NCBI GenBank assembly: GCA_035574315.1
Contig: DATLYW010000032.1
Span: 1 to 34,967 of the forward strand
Direction: 5' to 3'
Source of the DNA: Candidatus Zixiibacteriota bacterium
GTDB lineage: Bacteria > Desulfobacterota > Binatia > UBA9968
DNA: 34,967 nt
Shown piece after piece: positions 10,066 through 18,807 of this stretch. Position numbers and translations under genes: made by a program. Position 1 is the first letter of the stretch; each line of letters starts with the position of its first letter. The notes under the pieces are model-generated. The model was given only the letters and a program-made list of their open reading frames with translations. It searched no databases and had not been told where the DNA came from.

Positions 10066-11243
10066 CACGCCTGCTCTTCGAGCGCCTTTATTCCGGGAAG
10101 CGTGCGACCTTCGAGAAACTCGAGCGTGGCGCCGCCGCCGGTAGAGAGGTGTGTCATACGGTCTTGTAAGCCGGCGGCGGTCACCGCGGCCACCGTGTCG
10201 CCCCCGGCGATGATGCTCACCGGCCGCGACGGGCTTTCGGCTACGGCTTTGGCGATGGCGGCGCTGCCGCGGTCGAAAGGCCTGGTCTCGAACATGCCGA
10301 GCGGACCGTTCCACAGCACCATCCTGGCCTTGCGAATCTCCGCGGCGAACTTCTCGATCGTCTCGGGCCCGATGTCGAGGCCGATTCGGTCCTGAGGAAT
10401 TCCGGGGCCGTGCACTTCCGGGTGCTCCTTGCGGGCGTCGGCCGTGACATGATCGACCGGCAGCAACAGGGCGATTCCGGCTCCGGCGGCCTCGGTCAAA
10501 AGATCCGCTGCCAGCCCGAGCCTGTCGTTTTCGACTCGCGAAGCGCCGATCTCTATTCCTCGCGCCTTGAGAAAGGTGTAAGCCATGGCGCCCCCGATCA
10601 AAAGGGTATCGACCCGCGAGAGCAAATTCTTGATGACGCCGATCTTGTCCGAAACCTTGGCTCCGCCGAGGATGGCGACGAAGGGCCGCTCCGGTCTCGA
10701 GAGCACGCGACCGAGATAATCGATCTCTTTCTGGAGCAAAAGCCCAGCGGCCTTCTCCCGGAAAAAGGGAGCGACCCCCGCGATCGACGCATGCGCGCGG
10801 TGGGCCGCGCCGAAGGCATCGTTCACGTAGACGTCGGCGAGCGAAGCGAGCGCGCGCGCAAAATCCGGGTCGTTCTTTTCTTCTTCCTTGTGGAAGCGGA
10901 GATTTTCCAGCATGATCACCCGTGCGCTCGACTCGCGGACCAGCCGCTCCACGTCGCTTCCGACGCAATCGGGAGCGAGCACGACCGGTTCTTTCAAGAC
11001 GGTCTCGAGGTAGTCTCGAACCGGCGCCAGGCTGTACTCCGGCACGACCCGTCCCTCGGGCCGGCCGAGATGGGAGGCCAGCAGGACCTTGTTGGCCTTT
11101 TCGAGGATCAGCCGAAGGGTCGGCAGCGCGCTGTCGATGCGGTGAGGCTCGGTCACCTTGCCGTGCTCGACGGGAACGTTGAAGTCGACGCGCAGCAGGA
11201 CGGTTTTCTGCCGTAGATCGATTTCCTGGATCGTGCGGATCAT
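10065..11243 (-). CDS. pgk: Phosphoglycerate kinase
   Basis: Transfers phosphate from 1,3-bisphosphoglycerate to ADP. The protein is 392 residues. Signature segments are [15 protein letters not shown] at the N-terminus, [57 protein letters not shown], and the C-terminal nucleotide-binding loop [12 protein letters not shown] with [13 protein letters not shown]. The ATG at 11243 has GGAG five bases upstream; a frame open to 11300 adds a non-conserved leader. It heads the leftward unit pgk-tpiA-secG-tRNA-Leu. gapA, often upstream, is not in this window; instead the divergent tol operon begins about 110 bases away. Confidence 0.95.
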   Translation of the reverse strand: MIRTIQEIDLRQKTVLLRVDFNVPVEHGKVTEPHRIDSALPTLRLILEKANKVLLASHLGRPEGRVVPEYSLAPVRDYLETVLKEPVVLAPDCVGSDVERLVRESSARVIMLENLRFHKEEEKNDPDFARALASLADVYVNDAFGAAHRAHASIAGVAPFFREKAAGLLLQKEIDYLGRVLSRPERPFVAILGGAKVSDKIGVIKNLLSRVDTLLIGGAMAYTFLKARGIEIGASRVENDRLGLAADLLTEAAGAGIALLLPVDHVTADARKEHPEVHGPGIPQDRIGLDIGPETIEKFAAEIRKARMVLWNGPLGMFETRPFDRGSAAIAKAVAESPSRPVSIIAGGDTVAAVTAAGLQDRMTHLSTGGGATLEFLEGRTLPGIKALEEQA

Positions 11244-11300
11244 AAACGCTCCGGGTTGCGGCCAACCGTGCCAAAAAACGAGCGCCCGCGCATTTCGCAA

Positions 11301-11329
11301 TTGACTAATTACAAGGCTTATAATACTTT
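11301..11329 (+). promoter_or_regulatory. Candidate promoter of the tol-pal operon
   Basis: An AT-rich island in the pgk/tolQ divergent region holds TTGACT (11301-11306) and a consensus TATAAT (11319-11324). The spacing between them is only 12 bases. TACTTT (11324-11329) gives the standard 17-base spacing but is a weak -10. One of the two -10 boxes is probably used to drive tolQ at 11355. Confidence 0.4.
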
Positions 11330-11354
11330 TTCAATTGGGCGTTTGATTCAGACG

Positions 11355-12095
11355 ATGTCTTTCCTCTGGCCCCTTCAATTGCTGGCCCAGAACGGGATCC
11401 AGGGAGTCCAGCAGCACGGCATTTTGGATCTGGTTCGCGGGTCCGGGCCGGTGGTTCAGTTTGTCCTGTATCTGCTGGTCCTTTTCTCGGTGGTCAGCTG
11501 GGGCATTATTTTTTACAAATACCGGCAGGTCAAGCAGGCAAAACGGGAATCGGACCAGTTCATCGACATTTTCTGGGAACGCCGCAATCTCTCTTCCATT
11601 CACGAGGCGAGCCGCGAGCTGAAAGCAAGCCCGGTCGCCCAGGTGTTCCGCGCGGGTTACGAGGAGCTGGTTCGGGTCTCGCGAACGAAGAAGGAAGCGA
11701 CGACGGGAGAGCCGCTGACGACCGAGTTGAGCGGGGTTGACAACGTGGCCCGGGCGATGAAACGGGCGACCAGCGTCGAGATCACGAAGCTCGAGAAATC
11801 CCTCAATTTTCTCGCGACTACCGCGAGCGCGGCCCCGTTCATCGGGCTGTTCGGTACCGTCTGGGGGATCATGAACGCGTTTCGCGGCCTCAGCGTGACC
11901 CATTCGTCGAGCATTCAGGCGGTGGCGCCCGGGATCGCGGAGGCTCTGATCGCGACCGCGGTCGGTCTGGCCGCCGCGATCCCGGCCCTGATGGCCTACA
12001 ATCACTTCGTCCAGCGCATCAAGGTTCTGGCCGTCGAAATGGACAATTTCTCGCACGAGTTCCTGAATATCGCGGAGCGCCATTTCTTCAAATAG
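11355..12095 (+). CDS. tolQ: TolQ/ExbB-type proton channel protein
   Basis: Inner-membrane subunit that, with TolR, uses the proton-motive force to energise TolA and keep the outer membrane tied to the cell wall, especially during division. It has 246 residues from the ATG at 11355; a longer frame to 11256 adds an unlikely leader running through the promoter. Three membrane helices are visible: one at about 30-52 (VVQFVLYLLVLFSVVSWGII), then two after the cytoplasmic domain, around FIGLFGTVWGIMNAF and IAEALIATAVGLAAAIPALMAY. The conserved TolQ/ExbB block LFGTVWGIM...AVAPGIAEALIATAVGL is intact. Context with tolR-tolA-tolB-pal favours TolQ over ExbB. Confidence 0.93.
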   Translation: MSFLWPLQLLAQNGIQGVQQHGILDLVRGSGPVVQFVLYLLVLFSVVSWGIIFYKYRQVKQAKRESDQFIDIFWERRNLSSIHEASRELKASPVAQVFRAGYEELVRVSRTKKEATTGEPLTTELSGVDNVARAMKRATSVEITKLEKSLNFLATTASAAPFIGLFGTVWGIMNAFRGLSVTHSSSIQAVAPGIAEALIATAVGLAAAIPALMAYNHFVQRIKVLAVEMDNFSHEFLNIAERHFFK

Positions 12096-12110
12096 GCGCA
12101 AGAGGACTCT

Positions 12111-12533
12111 ATGGCAGTCGATGCTTCTCCCCAGCGCGACGGAGCGACGATCGCGCAGATCAACGTTACCCCGCTGGTGGACGTGATGCTGGTCTTGCTG
12201 GTCATCTTCATGGTCACCGCGCCGATCATCCAGCAGGGGGTTCAAGTGAATCTTCCCCAGGCGCGTGCCGGCGCCATCCCGGGAACCGAGGAGCATCTGG
12301 TGGTGACGGTCGCCAGAAACGGGAGAATCTACCTGAACGACAATCTCGTCTCGCCGGAGGAGCTGCGGGAAAAGCTGAGCGCGATTCGGCGGCTGCAAGC
12401 CGACAAGCAGGTCTATCTCCGCGCCGACCAGAACGTGCGCTACGGCGTGGTGATGAAGACGATCGCGGCGATCAAGCAGGCCGGCATCGAACGGCTGGGG
12501 ATGGTGACTCGTCCAGATTCCGAGGAGGGTTAG
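12111..12533 (+). CDS. tolR: TolR/ExbD-type protein
   Basis: Partner of TolQ in the proton-driven motor, with 140 residues. The single transmembrane helix (about 22-40, LVDVMLVLLVIFMVTAP) contains the essential proton-carrying aspartate D24 in INVTPLVDVML. A periplasmic domain of about 95 residues follows, ending with the family region VMKTIAAIKQAGIERLGMVT. The start is 15 bases after tolQ with an AAGAGGA ribosome site, and the stop is 6 bases before tolA. Confidence 0.94.
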   Translation: MAVDASPQRDGATIAQINVTPLVDVMLVLLVIFMVTAPIIQQGVQVNLPQARAGAIPGTEEHLVVTVARNGRIYLNDNLVSPEELREKLSAIRRLQADKQVYLRADQNVRYGVVMKTIAAIKQAGIERLGMVTRPDSEEG

Positions 12534-12539
12534 GCTTCC

Positions 12540-13499
12540 ATGGCCGGAGAGCCATCGCGGCGATTGACCAGCCTGCGGGACCGACCGGCACGCGAAAGCG
12601 AAGGCGAGGAAAGCATATCGAAATGGCTGCTGGTCTCGCTGGTGATCCACGGCGTGCTGATCGCGGCGATGTTCGTGGCGCCCTTTCTTCCTTCTTCTCC
12701 CAGAACCGCCTCGCCGCCGGTCTACACGGTCGATCTCGTCGGCGGTGAGAGGATCGGCGGGCGGAACTTCGGGACCGAGCTGCCCGATCGGACCAGGCCG
12801 CGTCCCCCAGCGAAGGCGAGCGAACGGGCCGAGGCTTCTGTCCCGGAAAAGAAAGCGGAGCCCAAAAAAGCGAAAACCGAAAAGGCGGAGAAAGCAAAGG
12901 CCGAAAAGCCGGAGAAAACCAGAGCTCCAAAGCCGGAGAGGGAAGAAGAGCGCATTGCGCTCAAGAGCGCGCCGAAAAAGGAGCCGGCGAAGCGGGAAGC
13001 GGAAACCGAAAGCGCGGCCGAAACCAAAAAAGGCCTCTCGGAAACCGCGCGGGAGAAGCTGATCCAGGCTGCGCTCGAGCGTATCCGTGAGCGGGCCGAT
13101 TCCAAACAGAAAACTACCTCGAACAAGGGCGAGACGATCAGCTCAGGACCGGGGGAGGGGGAAGGAGCAGCTGCGTTGGGCCCCGGCGGGAGGGGCGGCG
13201 GAATCGCCAAGGGCATCGAGTTCATCGCCTACCAGAACAAGATGCTCAGCACGATCAAGCAGAACTGGGCCTGGGCAGGATTGAAAAACGACCTCAAGGT
13301 CGTCGTGCGTTTCAATATCAAGGAAACCGGGGAGATCTCGGGCCTGAAGATTGTCCAGGCCTCCGGCGATCCGTCGTTCGATCAGTCGGTGCTGCGCGCG
13401 GTTCGAAAGTCGAATCCGCTCCCCTCTCCGCCTGAAAGCCTGCGCAAGGATTTTTCCGACGTCGAGCTGACGTTTCGACCGAAGGATCTGGGGGGATAA
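12540..13499 (+). CDS. tolA: TolA-like / TonB C-terminal domain protein
   Basis: Periplasm-spanning link between TolQR and the outer membrane, with 319 residues. One transmembrane helix (about 27-47) holds the SxxxH pattern (S33, H37) that TolA and TonB use to contact the motor. Residues about 85-195 form a Lys/Glu/Ala/Pro-rich rod with repeated KAEKPEK-type units. A Gly-rich linker (about 205-222) leads to a TonB/TolA-type C-terminal domain (about 225-315: IKQNWAW, VRFNIKETGEISGLKIVQASGDPSFDQSVLRAV). The C-terminal fold reads as TonB-type, but the position between tolR and tolB argues that it works as TolA. Confidence 0.85.
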   Translation: MAGEPSRRLTSLRDRPARESEGEESISKWLLVSLVIHGVLIAAMFVAPFLPSSPRTASPPVYTVDLVGGERIGGRNFGTELPDRTRPRPPAKASERAEASVPEKKAEPKKAKTEKAEKAKAEKPEKTRAPKPEREEERIALKSAPKKEPAKREAETESAAETKKGLSETAREKLIQAALERIRERADSKQKTTSNKGETISSGPGEGEGAAALGPGGRGGGIAKGIEFIAYQNKMLSTIKQNWAWAGLKNDLKVVVRFNIKETGEISGLKIVQASGDPSFDQSVLRAVRKSNPLPSPPESLRKDFSDVELTFRPKDLGG

Positions 13500-13503
13500 G
13501 TTC

Positions 13504-14814
13504 GTGAAAGGGAAATCGATCGCGCTTCTCTGCGCCGCGTGGCTGATGCTTGCAACGAGGGCGGAAGCCCAGTCGACGAAGTTCGAGATCATCGGACCCG
13601 GGATTCCGAAATATCCGATTGCGATCTCTCCGCTGCGCAACATGGGGAGCGGCGATCCCGGAAAGCTATCCGAAGGAATCGCGGACACGATCGTTTACGA
13701 CCTCGACCTTTCGGGCTGGTTTCGCGTCATCGATCGGGCGGCGTACATCGAGCACCCGCAGCGGAGCGGCGACACTCTCGGGACTTTCGACTTTCGGGAC
13801 TGGTCGACGATCGGGGCCGAAGGGCTGGTCAAAGGCCGGTTCATGGTCCAGGGGGAGGAGCTGACGGTGGAGCTCCGCCTGTTCGACGTCACCCAGGCCA
13901 AGGAGGTGATCGGCAAGCGTTACGTCGGTCGGGCCAGGGACTACCGGCGAATCGCCCACAAGTTTGCCGACGAGATCATCCGGGTCTTCACCGGCGTGCA
14001 GGGAATCTTCAACACGCGCATCGCATACGTATCGACGAGCGGCGGACGGTTCAAGGAGATCTACGTGGCCCATCTCGACGGCAGCGAAAAGTACCAGGTC
14101 ACCAACAATCGCACGATCAATCTGTCGCCCTCCTGGACGCCGGACGGCAGGGCAATCCTGTACACGTCCTTCAAGGACCGAAACCCGAGCCTCTACCTCT
14201 TCGAGCTTTTCAGCGGCAAAGACATAAAGTTCTCCTCACGAACCGGTCTGAATCTGGGGGGGAAATGGTCTCCGGACGGACAATTCGTCGCCGTGTCGCT
14301 GGAGAGGGGGGGCAATACGGATCTCTACCTTCTCGATCGTTCGGGCAACATCGTACGGCGCCTGACGGACGACCCCGGGATCGACGTTTCCCCCGCATGG
14401 TCTCCGGACGGGCGGCAACTGGTTTTCGTCTCGGACCGGAGCGGCTCTCCTCAGCTTTACATTCTGGACGTGGCCAGCGGCAGGACGCGCAGGCTCACCT
14501 ATACCGGGAGTTACAACACCTCGCCGGACTGGTCTCCCAAGGGCGACAAGATCGCTTACATAAGCCGGGTAGGGGGTCGTTTTTCGATCTTCACCATCGG
14601 GGTGGACGGCGGCGAACCGACCCGACTGACGAATAATTCCGCGGATAACGAAGACCCCGCCTGGTCGCCCGACGGCAGGTTCCTGGTCTTCTCTTCCAAT
14701 CGTGCCGGTCGCTACCACCTCTACGTGATGCAAGCCAACGGAGATAACCAGCGCCGATTGACAGGGTCGGGTGGAGATGATACAAAACCGAGCTGGTCCC
14801 CTCGGTTAGACTAA
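13504..14814 (+). CDS. tolB: Tol-Pal system beta-propeller protein TolB
   Basis: Periplasmic protein that binds Pal and is released by the energised TolQRA motor. It has 436 residues from a GTG start preceded by a G-rich ribosome site. A classic signal peptide spans about 1-23 (KGKSIALLCAAWLMLATRAEA), with predicted cleavage after AEA. The N-terminal alpha/beta domain (about 30-165) is followed by repeated WD40-like PD40 propeller blades, each with a variant of W-[ST]-PDG (SPSWTPDGRAILYTS, GGKWSPDGQFVAVS, SPAWSPDGRQLVFVS, SPDWSPKGDKIAYIS, DPAWSPDGRFLVFSS). Length and blade number fit the family. Confidence 0.95.
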   Translation: MKGKSIALLCAAWLMLATRAEAQSTKFEIIGPGIPKYPIAISPLRNMGSGDPGKLSEGIADTIVYDLDLSGWFRVIDRAAYIEHPQRSGDTLGTFDFRDWSTIGAEGLVKGRFMVQGEELTVELRLFDVTQAKEVIGKRYVGRARDYRRIAHKFADEIIRVFTGVQGIFNTRIAYVSTSGGRFKEIYVAHLDGSEKYQVTNNRTINLSPSWTPDGRAILYTSFKDRNPSLYLFELFSGKDIKFSSRTGLNLGGKWSPDGQFVAVSLERGGNTDLYLLDRSGNIVRRLTDDPGIDVSPAWSPDGRQLVFVSDRSGSPQLYILDVASGRTRRLTYTGSYNTSPDWSPKGDKIAYISRVGGRFSIFTIGVDGGEPTRLTNNSADNEDPAWSPDGRFLVFSSNRAGRYHLYVMQANGDNQRRLTGSGGDDTKPSWSPRLD

Positions 14815-14877
14815 GTCTCTTCAATTCATGTACAGCGACCTCAATGGCTTGAATTCCCTCACAAAGGAGTAAAGGCC

Positions 14878-15459
14878 TTGAATACATTTAAAATGGCGTG
14901 TTATTCGGCCGTGTGGGCTTTTCTGCTGGCGTCTTCGGCCTGTGCCCCGTCATCGACCCCGAAGCCAGCGGCGCCAGCGCCTTCAGCGGGCCCTTCTGCA
15001 GGCGGGGGAGGTCAGGGTGCCGGGATGGGCCAAAAAGGCGGCAGCGAGTCCACGCTCGGCTCCGGTTCGAGCCTGGAAAGCCTCCAGCAGGGGAAATCGG
15101 CCGCTACGAGCGGACCTCTCAAGGACATCTTCTTCGATTTCGACCGGTACGACCTTCGGGCCGATGCACGCGACACGCTCAAGGCCAATGCGGAATGGCT
15201 GAAGCGCAACCAGGGGGCGCGGGTAGAGATCGAAGGGCACTGCGACGATCGGGGCACCAACGAGTACAACCTGGCGCTCGGCGCCAAGCGCGCCCAGTCG
15301 GCAAAGGACTACCTGGTGAGCCTGGGCATTGCGGCCAACCGGCTGTCGACGATCAGCTATGGGGAAGAGATCCCGGTATGCCGGGAGCAGAGCGAGGACT
15401 GCCGCCAGAGGAACCGCCGGGCGCGATTCGTGATCATCACCGCGCGGCCGGCATCATGA
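14878..15459 (+). CDS. pal: Peptidoglycan-associated lipoprotein Pal
   Basis: Outer-membrane lipoprotein that grips peptidoglycan through an OmpA-like domain and is the partner of TolB. It has 193 residues from a TTG start, chosen because AAGGAG lies 8 bases upstream. The signal sequence ends at a Cys at about position 22 (LLASSAC), a slightly atypical lipobox with Ser at -3. A Gly/Ser/Pro-rich linker follows. The OmpA-like domain (about 80-190) shows IFFDFDRYDLRADA, VEIEGHCDDRGTNEYNLALG and RRARFVI with the conserved peptidoglycan-binding Asp and Arg. The 63-base gap from tolB is larger than others in the operon and carries a short AATTCA/TGAATT inverted repeat. Confidence 0.93.
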   Translation: MNTFKMACYSAVWAFLLASSACAPSSTPKPAAPAPSAGPSAGGGGQGAGMGQKGGSESTLGSGSSLESLQQGKSAATSGPLKDIFFDFDRYDLRADARDTLKANAEWLKRNQGARVEIEGHCDDRGTNEYNLALGAKRAQSAKDYLVSLGIAANRLSTISYGEEIPVCREQSEDCRQRNRRARFVIITARPAS

Positions 15460-15463
15460 ACCG

Positions 15464-16330
15464 GTGACTCGAGCCGGTCTTTTTCGCCGCATGAATTTCG
15501 GAGCTTACATCCTGCTCGGTTTGGTCGGAGCCGCGGTCTCGAGCTGCGCTATGCCTCAACAAATCGAGCTGGTCGAGAGAGAGCAACGGCGCCTGCGGGC
15601 CGATATGAGCAGCCTCAGGAGCGACCTCGAATCGGTCCGCGCGAGCCTGGCCGACACGCGCGCCACGCTCCAGGAGACGCAACGCGAAACGAGGGCGGTC
15701 CGCGAGCGAGTGGAGGAAATGCAACAGCAGGTCGGTCGGCAGCTCGGCAGGTCCACTCGAGAAGGGGATCAGCGGTTGAAGCAGCTCGAAGCCCGGCTGG
15801 CGAAGCTGGATGAAGAGCTGAAGGCGCAGGCAGCGCTCCTCAAGAGTCGCGAAGAGGAGATCAAGCGGCTCCAGGAGGCGGTACAGGCGGGGCAGGGAGG
15901 GCGCTCGGACGCGGGCGCACCCGGGGCCGTGGGGGATGGCCTCGCCGAGACGGAGGCGGTCAAGCAAGACTACGACGCCGCCTGGCGCCTGATGGAGCGT
16001 AAGGACTACCGGGCCGCCATCGCGCGGTTCAAGGAGTTTCTCAAAAAGCACCCGAAGAGCAAGCTGGCTGCAAACGCCCAATACTGGATCGGCGAGGGAT
16101 ACTACGCGCTTCGCGAATTTGATCAGGCGATCCTGGAATTCGACGCGGTTCGCCGGCTCTACCCGCAGGGAGACAAGGCGCCGGCGGCACTCCTGAAACA
16201 GGGGTTCGCATTCGCCGAGCTGGGAGAGAAGGTCAACGCGCGGTTGATCCTTCAGGAGGTCATCGAAAAATACCCCCAAGCTCCCGAGGCGGCACGGGCA
16301 AAGCAACGACTGAAATCTCTGGAGTCGTGA
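15464..16330 (+). CDS. cpoB: Cell division coordinator CpoB (YbgF), TPR protein
   Basis: Periplasmic protein that usually closes tol-pal operons and links outer-membrane constriction to wall synthesis. It has 288 residues from a GTG at 15464; ATG 15491 is the alternative, but the longer form gives an Arg-bearing n-region for the signal sequence. The signal ends near AAVSSC, so it may be lipidated at that Cys, unlike the soluble E. coli protein. Residues about 33-145 are a long coiled coil rich in Glu/Arg/Gln. The C-terminal 120 residues hold three TPR-like repeats (YDAAWRLMERKDYRAAIARF, AQYWIGEGYYALREFDQAI, LLKQGFAFAELGEKVNARL). It follows pal by 4 bases. Confidence 0.88.
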   Translation: MTRAGLFRRMNFGAYILLGLVGAAVSSCAMPQQIELVEREQRRLRADMSSLRSDLESVRASLADTRATLQETQRETRAVRERVEEMQQQVGRQLGRSTREGDQRLKQLEARLAKLDEELKAQAALLKSREEEIKRLQEAVQAGQGGRSDAGAPGAVGDGLAETEAVKQDYDAAWRLMERKDYRAAIARFKEFLKKHPKSKLAANAQYWIGEGYYALREFDQAILEFDAVRRLYPQGDKAPAALLKQGFAFAELGEKVNARLILQEVIEKYPQAPEAARAKQRLKSLES

Positions 16331-16475
16331 TGGCCGGCCGCATTTGCCGGCTTGCCTCAGGCCCGAAATCCTTTTCCTGCTCCCGTTAAAGGCTGCCGTG
16401 GGGTAGCGCGGCCCGCCCCGCGTCGCGTAAGGATCGACGCTCCGCCGCCCGGGAGGGCTTGCGGTCTCCGGCCGT

Positions 16476-16492
16476 CCAGGCGACACGCCTGG
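16476..16492 (+). terminator. Perfect hairpin between cpoB and ribF
   Basis: CCAGGCG (16476-16482) and CGCCTGG (16486-16492) form a 7-base-pair stem with a 3-base loop. CCCGGGCTTTT follows, so the T tract is a little distant. It may end the tol-pal transcript. Being only 17 bases before the ribF ATG, it could also affect ribF translation. Confidence 0.3.
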
Positions 16493-16509
16493 CCCGGGCT
16501 TTTCGTATC

Positions 16510-17442
16510 ATGGAGGTCATCCGTCACCTCGATAAGTTGCCGTTTCCCCGGTCGGTGGTGACCATGGGAAATTTCGACGGGATCCATCTGGGTCATCAGG
16601 CGCTGTTGCGGAATGCAGTGGCGGACGCCCGCAAGAGCGGCTGCCCGGCGGTGGTGCTGACTTTCGAGCCGCACCCGCTCAAGGTGCTGGCGCCCCACCG
16701 GGCGCCGAAACTCCTGCTCACGCACAAGGACAAGATGCGGCTGTTGCAGTCCTTCGGCGTTGACGCCGTCGTCATACAGAATTTCGACGTGGAGTTCTCG
16801 AGGATCGAGGCCGAGACCTTTGCGGCGGATTTCCTGGCCGGGCGACTGAAGGTTCAGAAGCTCTGGGTGGGACGGGACCTGAGATTCGGGCGGGGACGGA
16901 GGGGACGGGTTGATGACCTGATCCGCTGGGGGGAGCGCCTCGGTTTCGAGGTCGGAGTGGTCGAGCCCATCATGTGGAAGGGAAGCCGCATCAGCAGCTC
17001 GCGTATCCGGCGCCTGATCGAGGAAGGGGAAGTCGAAGAAGCGAAAGAAATGCTCGGCCGCTATCATTTCATCTCGGGAAGGGTGGTGGGGGGCAACCGC
17101 CGCGGCAGGGACCTGGGCTTTCCCACCGCCAACGTGGCGAGCCGTACGGAAGTGCTCCCGGCGGACGGAGTCTACGCCACCTTGATCCGGGTAGAGGAGC
17201 GGGAATGGCCAAGCGTGACCAGTATCGGCACGAACCCGACCTTCGGAGCCGGTCCGAGGACAGTGGAATGCTTTATCTTCGATTTCGACCGGGACATCTA
17301 CGAAGAACCCGTAACGCTCTCGTTCGTCAAGCGTATCAGGGAAGAAAGGAAGTTTGACAACGTCGAAGACCTCATCCGCCAGATGGAAACGGACGTCGAA
17401 CGCGCGCGGGCAATCCTCAATTGCATCGCGGCAGGCGATTGA
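16510..17442 (+). CDS. ribF: Bifunctional riboflavin kinase/FAD synthetase
   Basis: Converts riboflavin to FMN and FMN to FAD. It has 310 residues from the ATG at 16510, typical of RibF; a longer frame to 16459 runs through a hairpin. The N-terminal nucleotidyltransferase domain shows VTMGNFDGIHLGHQALL (18-34), with the HxGH-type motif, and later GSRISSSRIRRLIEEGEVEEA. The C-terminal kinase domain has GRVVGGNRRGRDLGFPTANV, GTNPTFG and VECFIFDFDRDIYEEPVTLSF. No Shine-Dalgarno sequence is obvious and no FMN-riboswitch-like region is visible upstream. rluD begins about 37 bases downstream. Confidence 0.94.
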   Translation: MEVIRHLDKLPFPRSVVTMGNFDGIHLGHQALLRNAVADARKSGCPAVVLTFEPHPLKVLAPHRAPKLLLTHKDKMRLLQSFGVDAVVIQNFDVEFSRIEAETFAADFLAGRLKVQKLWVGRDLRFGRGRRGRVDDLIRWGERLGFEVGVVEPIMWKGSRISSSRIRRLIEEGEVEEAKEMLGRYHFISGRVVGGNRRGRDLGFPTANVASRTEVLPADGVYATLIRVEEREWPSVTSIGTNPTFGAGPRTVECFIFDFDRDIYEEPVTLSFVKRIREERKFDNVEDLIRQMETDVERARAILNCIAAGD

Positions 17443-17479
17443 GGGCGGCGAAGAAGCCGGTGCCGTCGATCGGAGCTTC

Positions 17480-18502
17480 GTGGAAGCCGCCGCGGCGGGG
17501 GTGCGTCTGGACGTTTTCGTTGCACGCCGGTTGGCGCAGGTCGCAGGGGACGAGGCAATCAGCCGGGCAGCGGCGCAGAAACTGATAGCGGCGGGGCTGG
17601 TGACGGTCAACGGGGCGCGGGCCAAGCCGGCAACGCGTTTGAAGCTTCATGACGTCGTGGAGATCCGCCGACCCGCAGCCCGCCCGGCGCCGGCCATCGA
17701 ACCGGAGGCCATCGAGCTCGACGTTCTCTTCGAAGACGAGGATTGCATCGTGGTAAACAAGCCCGCGGGAATGCTGGTTCATCCTGCCGGGGGGCAGCGG
17801 CGAGGAACGCTGGTCAACGCGCTCCTCCACCACTGTCCCGACCTCCAGGGAATCGGCGGGGAGCGGCGGCCGGGGATCGTTCACCGGCTGGACAAGGATA
17901 CGTCGGGGGTCATCGTGGTCGCGAAAAACGATCTCGCCTACACGCGCCTGGCGCGTCAGTTCAAAAGCCGCCGGGTCGCCAAGGAGTACCTCGGGCTGGT
18001 GTGGGGAAGAATGGGCTCGGCGAGCGGGGTGATCGACCGGCCCATCGGGCGGCATCGCTCGGACCGAAAGCGGATGTCGAGCCTCCACGCGCTCGCCCGC
18101 AAGCGGGAGGCGGTGACGGAATGGACGGTCGAGAGGGAGTTTGCCGTGGCCCGCGGACGAAGGGGCGACGTGTGGGTTACGCTGTTGCGCCTCAGGCCGC
18201 GAACCGGCCGCACGCACCAGCTTCGCGTGCATCTGTCCGATTGGGGCCACGCGATCGTCGGCGATCCCGTATACGGGGGCAGGCGCCGCGAGGCTACCGG
18301 AATCGCGGTCCTGGACTCGTTTCCCCGCCAGGCGCTGCATGCCGAGCGTCTTGGCTTCGAACATCCGCGGACCGGCCAGGCTGTAGAGTTCCACGCTCCC
18401 GTTCCCGAGGACATGGCCGAGCTTCTAAGAGCGCTTGAAGATCGGGCCTCCGGGCAGGTCGATGGCACGGCGTCCAAGGGGTTGACAAGAACGGCATTTT
18501 GA
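17480..18502 (+). CDS. rluD: RluD-type 23S rRNA pseudouridine synthase
   Basis: RluA-family enzyme that converts specific uridines in 23S rRNA helix 69 to pseudouridine. From the GTG at 17480 (GGAG 4 bases upstream) it has 340 residues, and the catalytic aspartate in HRLDKDTSG falls at D138, matching the known Asp139 of E. coli RluD. This supports that start over the frame open to 17354, which overlaps ribF. An S4 RNA-binding domain covers about 8-65 (VRLDVFVARRL, AQKLIAAGLVTVNG). The synthase core shows EDEDCIVVNKPAGMLVHP and LRPRTGRTHQLRVHL. RluC or RluB-like specificity cannot be excluded, but length and the S4 domain fit RluD. Confidence 0.87.
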   Translation: MEAAAAGVRLDVFVARRLAQVAGDEAISRAAAQKLIAAGLVTVNGARAKPATRLKLHDVVEIRRPAARPAPAIEPEAIELDVLFEDEDCIVVNKPAGMLVHPAGGQRRGTLVNALLHHCPDLQGIGGERRPGIVHRLDKDTSGVIVVAKNDLAYTRLARQFKSRRVAKEYLGLVWGRMGSASGVIDRPIGRHRSDRKRMSSLHALARKREAVTEWTVEREFAVARGRRGDVWVTLLRLRPRTGRTHQLRVHLSDWGHAIVGDPVYGGRRREATGIAVLDSFPRQALHAERLGFEHPRTGQAVEFHAPVPEDMAELLRALEDRASGQVDGTASKGLTRTAF

Positions 18503-18510
18503 AATAAGCT
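18482..18510 (+). promoter_or_regulatory. Upstream promoter candidate before rho
   Basis: TTGACA (18482-18487), 17 bases, then TAAGCT (18505-18510). The -35 box is a consensus match and the -10 matches at three positions. It overlaps the end of rluD. It is the first of two TTGACA boxes within 75 bases upstream of rho. Confidence 0.4.
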
Positions 18511-18550
18511 TCATTCAGTTTCAGCGGTCTCTTTGAATCAACCCCCACTC

Positions 18551-18581
18551 TTGACAATAGCGCTCGGCAATCCGATCTAAA
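18551..18581 (+). promoter_or_regulatory. Downstream promoter candidate and long rho leader
   Basis: TTGACA (18551-18556) and TCTAAA (18576-18581) are spaced 19 bases apart. If used, the rho mRNA would carry a leader of more than 200 bases. This leader contains a perfect hairpin, GCCGTG/CACGGC (18643-18648 with 18654-18659). The rest of the 305-base gap to 18807 has no coding potential that I can recognise. Long leaders before rho are known from autogenous attenuation in E. coli; the same role here is an inference. Confidence 0.4.
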
Positions 18582-18807
18582 GTTGGTTTGGGCCTCCAAA
18601 TTAAGCCTTTGCATCTCCATGTAAGAGCGTGTCGTCCCGGTTGCCGTGCCTGTCACGGCGTTGGAGCATGCGGCAATTCCACGACGGATCGATCGGAGTG
18701 ACCCTTTTTGAGCAGCGCTTATCATTCGACGCGAACGAACCCTGACGCGCAGACGATCGTACGCCATTAAACACGTCGCTCAGGTGACGAAAGGAGAGGT
18801 ATAACAT

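Noticed and set aside
9304..11274. A 656-codon minus-strand open frame spanning tpiA and pgk
   Set aside because: Only its last 253 codons (tpiA) are conserved; the rest is pgk read in the wrong frame and is Arg/Pro-rich in the way of high-GC shadow frames.
15491..16330. Shorter cpoB start at ATG 15491
   Set aside because: It removes the Arg residues of the signal-peptide n-region and has no ribosome site, so the GTG at 15464 was kept, with some doubt.
16331..16509. FMN riboswitch before ribF
   Set aside because: The multi-helix RFN consensus is not recognisable; only GC-rich simple hairpins are seen.
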